Origin: Acidobacteriota bacterium
GTDB lineage: Bacteria; Acidobacteriota; Terriglobia; UBA7540
Assembly (NCBI GenBank): GCA_004298155.1
Contig: SCRD01000013.1
Coordinates: 114,096-178,095 of the forward strand
Direction of reading: 5' to 3'
Length of the DNA: 64,000 nt
The position numbers were made by a program, and so were the translations under genes. The notes under the pieces are model-generated. The model had not been told where the DNA came from and did no database searches. It saw only the letters and a program-made list of their open reading frames with translations. Below, piece after piece: positions 9,124 to 19,190 of the stretch (positions within the stretch are counted from its first letter, which is position 1; every line of letters begins with the position of its first letter).

Positions 9124-10046
9124 CCACTAAGGCCATGCCCCAGCGCGGTTCAGTACGCGTTCCTGCAACCAGTGCCAACCTTGGATGTGCCTTTGATTGT
9201 GCGGCGCTCGCCTTGAATCTTTATCTCGACATCCACGTAACACGCAGGTCCGACCTTGGTGTAAGTGTGCACTACAAGGGCGTGAACCCGGACAGAATTC
9301 CCTCGGACGAAAGTAACCTGATTGCCGCCAGCATAAAGAAAATTCTTCTGCGCTGGGGCAAAGATTACGGATTCAATCTGGAAATCAACAATCAGATTCC
9401 GGTTGGAGTGGGACTGGGATCCAGCGCGGCGGCTATTGTGGGCGCCATCGCGGCGGCCCACTGGCTTACGGAAAGAGCGCTTTACGATGACGAACTGGTT
9501 TCACTTGCGACGGAGATTGAAGGGCACCCGGACAACGTTGCGGCGGCGTGGCACGGAGGTTTCACGGTGGCTATGCAGGAGAACCAGCACGTATGGTCGT
9601 ATTCTTCTCCAGTCCCTGATCTGTTCCACGTCGTGCTGGTAATCCCCGACTATGCGCTTCCAACGGAAAAAGCTCGGGCCGTGCTGCCTCCCCAGTATTT
9701 ACGGGCCGATGTTACTCACAACATTCAGAGGGCCGCCGTACTGGCAGCTCAGATGTTTTCCGGTAAGGTTGATTTCCACCCCGATCTTTTTGACGACCGC
9801 CTGCATCAACCTTATCGGGCAGGTCTCGTGCCCGGCCTGAAAGAAGTTCTTACGATGAGACACTCTAGTTTGTACGGTCTCTGCCTCAGCGGCGCCGGGC
9901 CGTCAATCCTGGCTTTCACTAAAGGAAGCTCCCCCGAAGTGGGTGAGGCCATCTGCCAGGTACTTCGTGAAAAAGGTGTGGAATCCAGTTATTCCGTTCT
10001 CGTCCCCGACAATCGGGGCGCTAAAGGCTGGAGCTTGCCTGTCTGA
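9114..10046 (+). CDS. thrB: homoserine kinase (GHMP kinase family)
   Basis: 310 residues. It phosphorylates L-homoserine with ATP to O-phosphohomoserine in the cytosol, the substrate of the threonine-synthase-like enzyme two genes upstream. It shows the N-terminal GHMP strand VRVPATSANLGCAFDCAALAL, the ATP-binding glycine/serine loop PVGVGLGSSAAAIVGAI, EGHPDNVAAAWHGG, and the C-terminal motif LCLSGAGPSILAF. The ATG at 9114 overlaps the previous gene by ten bases; a second ATG at 9135 is possible, and neither has a strong ribosome-binding site. It belongs to the SAM-riboswitch operon. Confidence 0.93.
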   Translation: MPLTTKAMPQRGSVRVPATSANLGCAFDCAALALNLYLDIHVTRRSDLGVSVHYKGVNPDRIPSDESNLIAASIKKILLRWGKDYGFNLEINNQIPVGVGLGSSAAAIVGAIAAAHWLTERALYDDELVSLATEIEGHPDNVAAAWHGGFTVAMQENQHVWSYSSPVPDLFHVVLVIPDYALPTEKARAVLPPQYLRADVTHNIQRAAVLAAQMFSGKVDFHPDLFDDRLHQPYRAGLVPGLKEVLTMRHSSLYGLCLSGAGPSILAFTKGSSPEVGEAICQVLREKGVESSYSVLVPDNRGAKGWSLPV

Positions 10047-10103
10047 TTTCCGATTACTTCGTCTCCAAAAAAGTCTGCCGCTCTGTGCCAACTGAATTTG
10101 CTG

Positions 10104-12566
10104 CTAGTACCGGATTGCGGTCAATCGGCCTTCATTTTCACCCCGTAGCCAGATGTAAATAGGAGCGCGAGGGCTGGGTGGGGGCCACGCCATTTCAATT
10201 TTGAGGGTCTGGTCCTGGCTGCTTCCGGGAACAGGAGTGGGAATGCCCTGCACAGGGTAGCCTGTGCCTGGTTCCCACCCGGTCTTCTCAATCATCTGCA
10301 GGTCCTGCCCGATGAGCGTCCCTGCATAAAGCGAGTCGCCAAGTTTTTGATTGTTTAAGGTGAACCTGCTGATATTCGGCAGCCTTGTTACACGGCCAAG
10401 GGCGTATGGATTTGAACTGCCGGTCGTTTCGTCCGTTACGCTTGCATCCAGCAGACAGCCCGACTGGCCCACGGCGCCAGGATCAACCGAAAGAAACAGT
10501 GCGCCACTACCAGCAAAATCAAGCTGGGCCGATCCGGTCTTGTCGCCGGGATGCAGAGTGAGCGGCTGACGGGTTTCGTTATCATTACTGCAGTCCAGGG
10601 TGAGAGCAGGACTTGGCCCCATATGTTCGGTCTGGACGACGAAGCTTACCGGCGACCCCGCCGGGATTTCGTTTTTCGCGAGAGAGATATTGGTTTCCTT
10701 TGGGAATGACGCCCTTACGTCCGTGATTACCGGCCGCGGACCCACCACGTGAACCACATCCGCCACCGACAGCGGCTTACTGATTCCTTCAACGTAAAGG
10801 CTGGCGCTCAGCAGTTCATCCCTTTGAGCATTTGGAGCAAGGCGAAGCGTGGCTTTGCGCCCCTTCGCCTCGTTATAGCCTTTTGACACTGGAGTCAGGG
10901 ACCACTCGGCATTATCGCCTGTAATGCGGGTAATGCGATCGAGGCCTGAGCCCTGCAGGATGATTGTCTGTTCCTTTTCACCCAGGTTCGCCCGTAGTGG
11001 CAGGCCCAGGAGCTTCGGGTTGGGCGGATGGATGGTCAGCGGCAAGTCCTGGATCGCTCCGTTCAACTGAGTGAGCATCAGGAAATAGCGTCCGGCGTCA
11101 AGGATGGTAGTGTCAACTTCCGTTTGCAGTATGTTCTGGCCGCCTCCCTGTTTTCCCTTTTCAAGCGTGAACGTAAGTTCTTTTGCCGTAGCGTTCTGAT
11201 TGCTCGCCGGTACCAGGGCCAGCTTGTCCACAAATTCGAAGTCGGGCCCGGTCAGCTTGACAGCGACTGTTCCGCTCCCGTGGATGAGATTGTCTTCGGA
11301 TTCCGGCGCAATCTTTGCCGTGGAAAGATCGGCAAACTTGTGGACTTCCACCGTACCCGCCACGCTGAAAGGCGTCCAATCCCAGAGGGCGGCCAGCTTG
11401 TACTTGCCCGGCGAAAGCTTTACCTTACTGAGGTCCAGAGCGAGGGTATCGTCGGAAGGGCCCACAGTTACCTGGACTGGGACCGTGGAATGATGATCGT
11501 CTGAGACCAGCCGCCATTCGCGTGCGCGCGCGAGGTCTCTTAGCTGAGCTCGGGTGGCACATATCACTTTGACGTCAGACTTCCAATCAAGAGGTATGTG
11601 TGCAGTCGCGGGAAGCGATGCCGTCGGTGGGCCGCTATTGGGCACCCGGCGCACCCACAGGTAAGCTGTCCGCATGCGTTTGGTAGTCTCCTTCTGGGTA
11701 GTACACAGTTCAAGGTCGCCTGAGGCTGTTGGCTGTGCAAATGCAGCACGGAAGTCTGTGTCAGGAAACATCAGCGTCCTCATGTTTTGCAGCAATGATG
11801 CTCCGCCGGCAGCCAACCCGACAGGAGTGCTGCCCCAGAACAATGCCGCCACCCAGGCGGCGACACCAGCGGATTGTTGGAGCGCCCCGGAACTCGTCCG
11901 TTCCGCCAAGGGATCGTATGAGGAAAGCGCGGGCACGACGGCATGGAGCAACTGGGTGGCCTGCTGGTCCGCCGGGGCGGACGAATTGATCGACGGGAGC
12001 GATACTCCATACTGCGAGGAAAAGCCCTTCAGCACGGCGTCAAGGTCGCGGCTGGCCGGCTGCGCTTGCTCGTATTTTGAAAGCGTCTGGACCAGTGCCT
12101 CCACGGTCGCAGCCTTTTCGGCGTAATCCGCCAGTTGGGGTATAAGATCCTTATTGCGCTCGACCAGCGAATTAACCTTCTTGACGTCAAGACCGTGTGG
12201 CCCGTAGACCACGCCGACGATCGAGGACCGGGCCGGCACCTTCCACTCCTCAACCGTATTGGCGGGTTGCGGTTCAAGTACTTCTATCTTGCTGGATGGG
12301 CCGCTGGAGGCGGGTACAAGAATGACGGTAATCTTTCCTTTGGGCCCATCTTTCTGGTCCTCAGTTGGCGGCTCGTATTTTAGTTTCTGGCCCCGCAGGA
12401 CCTCGTTGACAGAATTGACCGGAAGCGGAGGCGTACCATGCTCCGAAACCAGCATTAGGCGGAATTGGGTAACAGGAGCTCCCGCAGAACATTTCCCGGA
12501 AGTAATTGCAAGACACTGCAATGAGCTGATCAAAGATACCAGTCCAAAATAAAGAATAGTTCTCAA
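10104..12566 (-). CDS. large secreted protein of unknown function with Ig/IPT-like repeats
   Basis: About 820 residues. A TTG start at 12566 is preferred because AGGAAGG lies six bases upstream and the product then opens with a clean signal peptide (RTILYFGLVSLISSLQCLAITSG); an ATG at 12605 adds 13 residues. The N-terminal third is Gln/Ala-rich and helical with a hydrophobic patch (VAAWVAALFWGSTPVGLAAGG). The C-terminal half has repeated beta-sandwich-like segments with GSG-turns (HGSGTVAVKLTGPDF, LQGSGLDRITRITGD), reminiscent of IPT/TIG domains. No catalytic motif is recognised. It is convergent with the homoserine kinase operon and likely exported. The function is unknown. Confidence 0.7.
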   Translation of the reverse strand: MRTILYFGLVSLISSLQCLAITSGKCSAGAPVTQFRLMLVSEHGTPPLPVNSVNEVLRGQKLKYEPPTEDQKDGPKGKITVILVPASSGPSSKIEVLEPQPANTVEEWKVPARSSIVGVVYGPHGLDVKKVNSLVERNKDLIPQLADYAEKAATVEALVQTLSKYEQAQPASRDLDAVLKGFSSQYGVSLPSINSSAPADQQATQLLHAVVPALSSYDPLAERTSSGALQQSAGVAAWVAALFWGSTPVGLAAGGASLLQNMRTLMFPDTDFRAAFAQPTASGDLELCTTQKETTKRMRTAYLWVRRVPNSGPPTASLPATAHIPLDWKSDVKVICATRAQLRDLARAREWRLVSDDHHSTVPVQVTVGPSDDTLALDLSKVKLSPGKYKLAALWDWTPFSVAGTVEVHKFADLSTAKIAPESEDNLIHGSGTVAVKLTGPDFEFVDKLALVPASNQNATAKELTFTLEKGKQGGGQNILQTEVDTTILDAGRYFLMLTQLNGAIQDLPLTIHPPNPKLLGLPLRANLGEKEQTIILQGSGLDRITRITGDNAEWSLTPVSKGYNEAKGRKATLRLAPNAQRDELLSASLYVEGISKPLSVADVVHVVGPRPVITDVRASFPKETNISLAKNEIPAGSPVSFVVQTEHMGPSPALTLDCSNDNETRQPLTLHPGDKTGSAQLDFAGSGALFLSVDPGAVGQSGCLLDASVTDETTGSSNPYALGRVTRLPNISRFTLNNQKLGDSLYAGTLIGQDLQMIEKTGWEPGTGYPVQGIPTPVPGSSQDQTLKIEMAWPPPSPRAPIYIWLRGENEGRLTAIRY

Positions 12567-13329
12567 ATCAATCCTTCCTAGTCCCTTCTCTTTGGCGTGC
12601 AGCATAGTTCAACCTTCAATGGTAGTTTCCTCGATGTCTTTTAGGCAACCAGGCGCTCACGAATTGATAACACTCTCTGTTGGATGCCAAACCTGAGGGG
12701 GGTTGAGTATGACTCGCTTGAACCGAATATGCTTCAAATTCCTGAAGCTTGTACACCTTGCGGTTGATTGGAACCATGGACATGCGGCTTAGGTGAGTTG
12801 AACCCGAATCGAGGGCTTTTGCTGCGAGAAGATAATCTGCTTTCACAGGCAAGCCAGCCGATGGCCCAGTTGAAAGCGGGGCTTTGATTCGGTGTGCTTT
12901 TTTGGCTGAGAAAGGCTAAGTTCGCTCTTGGTGTGTAATTTCTTCCAGATAACCCCGACCGAAGTTCCCAGGTCTTCCCCCATTCACTCTCCTTTCAGAT
13001 TAGCTTTCGCAAGAGAACGGCTGGTTCCATGCTTGACTTAGAGCGAGAAAATGAGGAACGACCCACTCCCCCAATCTCCATACTCACAAGGAGGTAGCCC
13101 GGTGTTGATGCGCATTTTCTGAAGCGAGCCTCCGTTTGCAGACGTCCTTCTTATTTTCTCACTTAGAATGCTATGTGAAAAGGATCATATCAATGCCGTC
13201 GAAGGCGTTGCTTGAATAATTGCTGGGGAGAGATCTTGTCGAATCCCTGCCAAAGGCGGCGGCAACGAAGCATTTGCATGTCCTGTCAGAAGGGCAGACT
13301 CTTAACCAGTCTGATTCTTCGCATAAAAG

Positions 13330-13373
13330 CAATTGGGGGGAGCACTGTGGCTCCCCCCATTGGTTCCTTTTTC
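13330..13373. terminator. strong GC-rich hairpin, possibly bidirectional terminator
   Basis: Arms caattggggggagc (13330-13343) and gctccccccattg (13350-13362) pair with a single bulge and a six-base loop. A pyrimidine/T-rich run follows on +. On - the stem is followed by gctttta, so it could stop transcripts of the CBS remnant as well. Confidence 0.55.
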
Positions 13374-13560
13374 TCTGGCCGTCGCCCAGAGGTTGCCCCC
13401 TGGGTCGGTCCGCACCGCAAGAGCGGTGTGATCAGGAGACCTGTACTTCCGGTGGACTCTGATTGTCCATATACAACTAAGTACCACTGTCGTTGGCTGG
13501 AATCAAGCTCATATTTGGGCTGTCAAATTCTTTTAAGCTTACTATCTATTTCTCTGCAGG

Positions 13561-13806
13561 TTACAGGAAATACCGGAGCACCGGGCAAAGCAGATCATGG
13601 CCATTTACGATGCCGACGGGCTTCCCCGCTCTAACCATCAGCAGGCGATTGAGTCCCTCTTTCGTTATTTTACCCAGCACGCTTTCGAGCGAGCCAATCT
13701 CCATAACGGCGGTGACGTCATGATTCATGACGTCATTTAATGCCTGGCGGTTTGTTGGCTCGCAGATACGCTTGACAGGCCTTTGCGGCATAAGCCTGCC
13801 GAACAT
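13561..13806 (-). pseudogene. CBS-domain fragment
   Basis: An 81-residue frame whose last ~55 residues read like a single CBS motif: DVMNHDVTAVMEIGSLESVL, then KEGLNRLLMVRAGKPVGIVNGHDLL. CBS domains normally occur in pairs and bind adenosine nucleotides inside enzymes, channels or site-2 proteases. Only one half is seen here and the first ~25 residues match nothing. It is therefore more likely the 3' remnant of a decayed gene than a working protein. A small stand-alone CBS protein cannot be excluded. Confidence 0.5.
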
Positions 13807-13949
13807 CTACCGAAATCGGAAGAGGTGGAGTATCGGCCGGGGAGCAGCTTTGCATCCAATTCGGTCTCGTGTATTCTCAACCTAAGGCAAGCGCTCGGCC
13901 CTGGCGCCGCCAGGCTTAGAGTTCGCCACTTTTGAGAGCCTATTGAGGG

Positions 13950-14056
13950 TTGCAAAATACAGTGACGAGTCTTCGTAGCGCCGGCGTCTTGCCAGCCTTG
14001 AACATTGCCGCCGTGACGGCGGCGCTACATTTGCGGACCGTCACTGTATTTTGCAA
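13950..14056. repeat. MITE/REP-like palindromic element
   Basis: Perfect 18-base terminal inverted repeats (ttgcaaaatacagtgacg at 13950-13967; the complement at 14039-14056) bound a ~107-base unit. An inner pair, gtagcgccggcgtc and gacggcggcgctac, is also inverted, so the whole unit can fold as a long hairpin. There is no coding capacity. It looks like a non-autonomous dispersed palindrome, sitting just before the P-type ATPase gene. Confidence 0.65.
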
Positions 14057-14173
14057 ATATCTATAGAGGAGTCCAGAGGTGAGAGCTTGCAAGGTTACGC
14101 CAGACGCCTTGACGAGCCAGACTGAGAAGCCCGCCATCTCCTTAGTCGGGTTCTTTGCAGCAAACCAAATTCC

Positions 14174-16900
14174 ATGACCGAATGGTATCAGATCGAGCCG
14201 CAAACAGCAGTGAAAGAGCTGAGAAGCAACTCTGCCGTCGGCCTGAGCGAAGCCGAAGCCACCCGCCGCCTCTCCGAGTTCGGTCGCAATGAAATGAAAG
14301 AGAACGGGTTCAAGAGCCCCTGGTTGATTTTCCTCGATCAGTTGAAGGAACTGATGGTAGTCATCCTGATCATTGCAGCCGCCCTCTCCGTCCTGCTCGG
14401 CGATTACGGCGATGCCATAGCTATTGGTGCCATCGTAATCCTCAACGCGGTCCTCGGGTTTACGCAGGAGTATCGGGCGGAAAAAGCGATGGCCGCGCTG
14501 AAGAAGCTGGCGGCCCCAACTGTGAAAGTGCGGCGGGACGGAGAAGTCAGCGAGATCTCCGCAGTCGACCTCGTTCCCGGCGATATTGTCCTGCTTGAAG
14601 CAGGCAACTTTGTGGCTGCTGATTGCCGCGTCATCGAAAGCGCGAACCTCCAGGCGCAGGAAGCCGCTCTGACCGGCGAGTCGCAGCCGGTTCGGAAAAC
14701 CAGCGATGCCCTGGCACAACCCGATCTGGCGCTCGCGGATCGCCGCAACATGGTTTACATGGGTACTTACATCACCTCAGGCCGGGGGGAGGCCGTTGTT
14801 GCGGAAAGTGGCATGCGAACGGAGCTGGGGCGGATTGCCGGGATGATTCAACATGTGCGGCAGGAAGCTACGCCGCTGCAAAAACGCCTTGCGCAACTTG
14901 GAAAAGTGCTCGCCGGGGCGGCCCTTTTTATCGTCTTCCTGATCTTCATCCTCGGCTTGTTTCGTGGCGAAGACCTCAAACTCCTCTTTCTAACTGCCGT
15001 CAGCATCGCTGTTGCTGTCGTGCCGGAGGGGCTTCCGGCCATCATGACCATCGCGCTAACGCTGGGCGCTCAGCGCATGTTGAAGCGGAGAGTATTGATC
15101 CGCAAGCTGTCTGCGGTTGAAACCCTTGGTTCCGTCACTGTTATTTGCTCGGACAAAACCGGAACACTGACCGAAAACCAGATGACTGCCACAATCTTCC
15201 AGCTTGCCGACCGCAAAGTGGAATTGAAAAACCACGATTCGGACGACTACCGCAAAGAGTTTCCTGAACTCGAGCAGCTCGGATTCAATCTGATGCTGAC
15301 TGGAGCTGCGTTGTGCAATGATGCTGTAATGCGGTCAAATGACGGTGGACCGAACCAATCTGTTCCCCTGGGTGATCCTACTGAAACCGCTCTGGTTGTG
15401 GCCGCAGCGCGAACAGGGCTCCTGAAACCGGAACTGGACCAACTGCTGCCGAGGGTCGCTGAAGTCCCCTTCACATCCGAGCGGAAACGGATGACGACCG
15501 TCCACCGTTATGAATCTGAGCGGGAGGGTTTGCTTCCGGCAGTCCGCCAGGCCTGTGACACGGGCGCTCCTTCTTGCATTGCCTTCACCAAAGGAGCTGT
15601 TGATGTCCTTCTGAGCCTGTCGACATCAGTATGTGTCAACAGCCATCGGGAACCGTTGAACGATGCCAGGCGTGATCAACTTTCTGCGGAGAATGACAAA
15701 CTGGCAGCCAACGGGATGCGCGTCCTTGGAGTGGCGTACCGTTGCATGGCTGCGGCCCCGCCTAAAGGTCGTGCGGAGGATGTGGAAGGCAATCTCACTT
15801 TTATCGGAATGATCGGAATGGTTGATCCGCCCAGGCCGGAGGCTGCATCCGCAGTCGGCACCTGCAAGGCGGCGGGTATTCGGCCGATAATGATCACAGG
15901 CGACCACCCCCTGGCGGCACAATATATTGCCAGCCAGCTCGGAATTTCCGATAAGGGGGCGGTGGTAACGGGCCCGCAGCTCGAACGGACCTCAGCCGAA
16001 GCCCTTGCGCAGTTGACGGAAACCGTGTCAGTTTATGCGCGCGTCTCTCCAGAACACAAACTAAGGATTGTAGAGGGTCTTCACCGGCGCGGACACATTG
16101 TTGCGATGACCGGGGATGGCGTGAACGACGCTCCTGCACTGAAAAAAGCTGATATCGGCATTGCCATGGGAATAACGGGAACCGATGTTTCCAAAGAGGC
16201 TGCCGATATGGTGTTGCTGGACGACAACTTCGCCAGCATTGTCGCCGCAGTCGAAGAAGGCCGGGTAATCTATGACAACATCCGTAAATTCATCCGATAC
16301 ATCCTGGCAACTAACTCCGGCGAAATATGGCTGATGCTGGCCTCTCCCTTCTTAGGAATGCCCTTGCCTCTGCTCCCGTTACAAATCCTCTGGATGAATC
16401 TGGTAACGGACGGTCTCCCCGCGCTGGCCCTGGGTGTGGAGCCGCCCGAATCTGACATCATGCGCCGCCCGCCGCGTCTTCCGAGTGAAAGCCTTTTCGC
16501 GCGTGGCCTGGGCCAACACACCATTTGGGTCGGGCTTCTGATGGGGCTTCTCTCGCTCACCATGGGCTACGAGTTCTGGCATGTACACGATCCGAGATGG
16601 CAAACCATGGTATTTACAACACTCACTCTTTCACAGATGGCCCACGTTATGGCTGTTCGGTCAGAACGTCAGTCGCTGTTCGCAATCGGTCTTTTATCCA
16701 ACAAGCCGCTATTGGGCGCGGTGAGCCTGACGGTTGCCCTGCAGCTGGGGATCGTCTATGTGCCCTCACTGCAATCGATTTTCAAGACCGTGGCGCTCCC
16801 GATCCCCGACCTGATCCTCACCATCGTAGTCAGCTCTATTGTTTTCTGGGCTGTGGAGATGGAGAAGTGGTTGAACCGCCGGCGGACGATAACTGCGTGA
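14174..16900 (+). CDS. P-type cation-transporting ATPase, calcium (PMCA/SERCA-like) type
   Basis: 908 residues. The order is an N-terminal cation-ATPase domain ([15 protein letters not shown]), two membrane helices, and the actuator domain with LTGES (Glu169). Next come helices with [20 protein letters not shown], whose PEGLP motif is typical of type II Ca2+ pumps. The phosphorylation site is [13 protein letters not shown] (Asp327), the nucleotide-binding domain contains [11 protein letters not shown], and the hinge is [24 protein letters not shown]-terminal membrane domain ([21 protein letters not shown]) follows. It pumps a cation, most likely Ca2+, out of the cytosol using ATP. The length matches bacterial PacL/LMCA1-type pumps. 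No clear ribosome-binding site is seen before the ATG. Mn2+ or Mg2+ transport is possible. Confidence 0.93.
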   Translation: MTEWYQIEPQTAVKELRSNSAVGLSEAEATRRLSEFGRNEMKENGFKSPWLIFLDQLKELMVVILIIAAALSVLLGDYGDAIAIGAIVILNAVLGFTQEYRAEKAMAALKKLAAPTVKVRRDGEVSEISAVDLVPGDIVLLEAGNFVAADCRVIESANLQAQEAALTGESQPVRKTSDALAQPDLALADRRNMVYMGTYITSGRGEAVVAESGMRTELGRIAGMIQHVRQEATPLQKRLAQLGKVLAGAALFIVFLIFILGLFRGEDLKLLFLTAVSIAVAVVPEGLPAIMTIALTLGAQRMLKRRVLIRKLSAVETLGSVTVICSDKTGTLTENQMTATIFQLADRKVELKNHDSDDYRKEFPELEQLGFNLMLTGAALCNDAVMRSNDGGPNQSVPLGDPTETALVVAAARTGLLKPELDQLLPRVAEVPFTSERKRMTTVHRYESEREGLLPAVRQACDTGAPSCIAFTKGAVDVLLSLSTSVCVNSHREPLNDARRDQLSAENDKLAANGMRVLGVAYRCMAAAPPKGRAEDVEGNLTFIGMIGMVDPPRPEAASAVGTCKAAGIRPIMITGDHPLAAQYIASQLGISDKGAVVTGPQLERTSAEALAQLTETVSVYARVSPEHKLRIVEGLHRRGHIVAMTGDGVNDAPALKKADIGIAMGITGTDVSKEAADMVLLDDNFASIVAAVEEGRVIYDNIRKFIRYILATNSGEIWLMLASPFLGMPLPLLPLQILWMNLVTDGLPALALGVEPPESDIMRRPPRLPSESLFARGLGQHTIWVGLLMGLLSLTMGYEFWHVHDPRWQTMVFTTLTLSQMAHVMAVRSERQSLFAIGLLSNKPLLGAVSLTVALQLGIVYVPSLQSIFKTVALPIPDLILTIVVSSIVFWAVEMEKWLNRRRTITA

Positions 16901-16917
16901 ATATTCAGCCGGTCCAG

Positions 16918-17256
16918 CTATAGAGCTGCAACGCCGCGCTCTCGACTGCGGATACGGATGACATCGTCGATCCTGGAAAGGAAAATTTTGCCGTCGCCGA
17001 TCTTCCCGGTGGAAGCATTCTCAATGATGGCATCCAATACGGCATCCACGCTTTTGTCGTCTATCACAATCTCGAATTTGATCTTCGGCAACATATCAGA
17101 CCTGTATTCGTGGCCGCGATACATTTCCGTATGACCCTTCTGCCGGCCGTGGCCGCGCACTTCCGAGGCCGTCATCCCCTCTATGCCAATGTCAATCAAG
17201 GCTTGTTTGACAGATTCAAATCTAGCAGGCTGGATAATCGCTTCGATCTTCGTCAT
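16918..17256 (-). CDS. glnK: nitrogen regulatory protein P-II
   Basis: 112 residues from the ATG at 17256, which has AAGGAG upstream; the longer frame to 17367 has no P-II-like sequence. The protein shows TKIEAIIQPARFESVKQAL at the N-terminus and the T-loop GRQKGHTEMYRGHEY, with the uridylylatable Tyr51. The C-terminal signature is TGKIGDGKIFLSRIDDVIRIR. P-II trimers sense ATP/ADP and 2-oxoglutarate and regulate glutamine synthetase or, when paired with amt, block ammonium transport. It lies 171 bases downstream of the ammonium transporter on the same strand, so a GlnK-type role (gating Amt) is most likely. GlnB cannot be separated by sequence alone. Confidence 0.95.
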   Translation of the reverse strand: MTKIEAIIQPARFESVKQALIDIGIEGMTASEVRGHGRQKGHTEMYRGHEYRSDMLPKIKFEIVIDDKSVDAVLDAIIENASTGKIGDGKIFLSRIDDVIRIRSRERGVAAL

Positions 17257-17427
17257 GATCGTTCTCCTTTTGCAACGGGTATCATATGGCCCCATCTGAT
17301 TACGTGTATCGCATGGCTGCTGTCCCATCATCTGTACCGCCGGCAAGGCGTGAGCCCCCGATTTCATCGCTCCGGCCTTCGTTCGAAGGCCTGAGCGTGT
17401 TCCCGGCGCGGCGGTATAGCTCGGGCA

Positions 17428-19068
17428 TCAAGTCGTTATTTCATCTGAGGAGGCACTGGCACGAGCAATCGGTTTAGCTGAAAACGCGGAGGCTTTGGAG
17501 GCGGCTGCAGCCTGGACAGCCAGCCCACTCGGCGCCGCGAACGCTGAAATCTCGTACTCTGGGTAAGCTGATATCCCATGTTCATGCAAATCCATACCGT
17601 AGAGCTCCGCCTCTGGCGACAGGCGAAGCGTTCCGGTTGCATTCACAGCCAGCATAACCGCCATCGCAACTCCAAATGTCGCCAACGTAACGATGGCGCT
17701 GCCAATCGCTTGTGCGACCAGCAGATGAGCCCCACCTCCATAAAGCAGCCCCCTGAGAGGAGCGGAGTTGTCAGCCGCGAGCGGGCCTGGGGCGCCATAG
17801 CTGCCGCAGGCAAAAAGGCCGAGCGATAAAGTCCCCCAAATTCCGCATAGACCGTGGACAGGAACTGCGCCAATGGGATCATCGATTCGCAGCCATTCCA
17901 GTAAGTCAACTCCCAGGATGACCAATACTCCTGCAATACCGCCCAGCGCGATGGAGCCCGTCGGGCTGACCCAATAGCAGGGGCAGGTAATTGCGACGAG
18001 TCCGGCCAGAAATCCGTTTGTCGTATAGCCTGCATCCCATTTCCAGGTCCTGAAGTAGCCGTAGAGGATGGACGTAAGGCCGGCAGCGCACGCGGCGAGG
18101 GTTGTGTTTGCCGCAACCCGGCCGATACCTTCAAAGTCCATGGCGGATAAGGTACTTCCGGGGTTAAAGCCGTACCAGCCGAACCAGAGAATGAGTCCAC
18201 CGGTGACGGCGATGGTCAAGTCATGGGGTAGCATCGGAGCGCCACCGTCACGCTTGAATTTGCGCCCAAGTCGGGGACCCAGAACGATGGCCCCTGCCAA
18301 TGCAATGAATCCGCCGATGGTATGGACCACCGTCGACCCGGCGAAATCATGAAACCCTGTCCCCAAGGCAGTGAAGAAATGTCCGGAGCTGCCCATTGTT
18401 GCCAGCCACCCGTCCGGCCCCCACGCCCAGTGTCCAATGATCGGATAAATGAATCCCGTAACGGAGATGCTGTAAAGAAGGTCGCCGACGAATCCGGTCC
18501 TCCCAATCATCGCGCCGGAGGTTATAGTCGAGCACGTGTCGGCAAAGGCGAATTGAAAGATCCACACTGCCAAAAATGCCACGCCGGTGCTTTCGTAGGT
18601 AGCGGGCGCGTTCTGCAGAAAGAACCAGTGGTAGCCAATGAAACCGTTGCCGTGGCTGAACATAAACGCGAAGCCAACGGCGTAGAACAGGATGCCGCAG
18701 AGGCAAGTATCTACCACGCATTCGACGAGCACGTTCACGGTTTCACGGCTTCGGCAGAAACCGGCTTCAAGCATCGTGAATCCGACTTGCATACCGAAAA
18801 CCAGGAAGGCCGCGATGAGGGTCCATGCGGTGTTGACCGGATTAATCATGTCGCTGGCTTTCACCGGCGCGTCAGCGGCGAATGCGCTCGTGAAAAAGTT
18901 ACCGGTGCCAATCATCACAAGAAGTATGACGAGTCCTATTCCCAGAGCCTTGCCGCCAAGCATGATCTTCCCGTACCGGCGCCATTCAGGGTCCCGCAAC
19001 CGCTTTCGCAGCCGGGAGAGTTTTTCTGACATTGAAAGCTTTGGGCCTTCTCTCAAAGTGGCGGACAT
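17428..19068 (-). CDS. amt: ammonium transporter
   Basis: 546 residues with AAGGAG before the ATG at 19068. A ~40-residue basic cytoplasmic extension precedes a first hydrophobic segment (LGIGLVILLVMIGTGNFFTSAFAA) that probably acts as a signal peptide. The Amt core (NTAWTLIAAFLVFGMQVGFTMLEAG) with about eleven helices follows. The family signature DFAGSTVVHTIGG, with the pore His, and the second pore His in PVHGLCGIWGTL are present. The trimeric channel carries ammonium across the inner membrane. The gene sits between the porin and P-II genes on -, so the three may form one nitrogen-responsive unit. The long basic N-terminal extension is unusual. Confidence 0.95.
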   Translation of the reverse strand: MSATLREGPKLSMSEKLSRLRKRLRDPEWRRYGKIMLGGKALGIGLVILLVMIGTGNFFTSAFAADAPVKASDMINPVNTAWTLIAAFLVFGMQVGFTMLEAGFCRSRETVNVLVECVVDTCLCGILFYAVGFAFMFSHGNGFIGYHWFFLQNAPATYESTGVAFLAVWIFQFAFADTCSTITSGAMIGRTGFVGDLLYSISVTGFIYPIIGHWAWGPDGWLATMGSSGHFFTALGTGFHDFAGSTVVHTIGGFIALAGAIVLGPRLGRKFKRDGGAPMLPHDLTIAVTGGLILWFGWYGFNPGSTLSAMDFEGIGRVAANTTLAACAAGLTSILYGYFRTWKWDAGYTTNGFLAGLVAITCPCYWVSPTGSIALGGIAGVLVILGVDLLEWLRIDDPIGAVPVHGLCGIWGTLSLGLFACGSYGAPGPLAADNSAPLRGLLYGGGAHLLVAQAIGSAIVTLATFGVAMAVMLAVNATGTLRLSPEAELYGMDLHEHGISAYPEYEISAFAAPSGLAVQAAAASKASAFSAKPIARASASSDEITT

Positions 19069-19190
19069 CTGTTTTTCTCCTTTCGGCGAAAAGACTAAGA
19101 AAATTTGCTTCAGGCTTGTCCGAGTTCACCCTGAACGCGACCTATGCAATCGCTCTTGAAATGCGCTCCTGATCACTCCATGCCCGGCAC

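Larger units (their letters stand above)
12567..14173. other. 1.6 kb intergenic region, mostly decayed sequence
   Basis: No intact gene is convincing here. The region holds a strong hairpin at 13330-13373, a CBS-domain remnant on - at 13561-13806, and a palindromic element at 13950-14056. The short overlapping ORFs on + (13212-13634) lack recognisable motifs and have no good starts. Confidence 0.6.

Noticed and set aside
13212..13634. 140-residue ORF on +
   Set aside because: It spans the terminator-like hairpin, has no motif or ribosome-binding site, and overlaps the CBS remnant.
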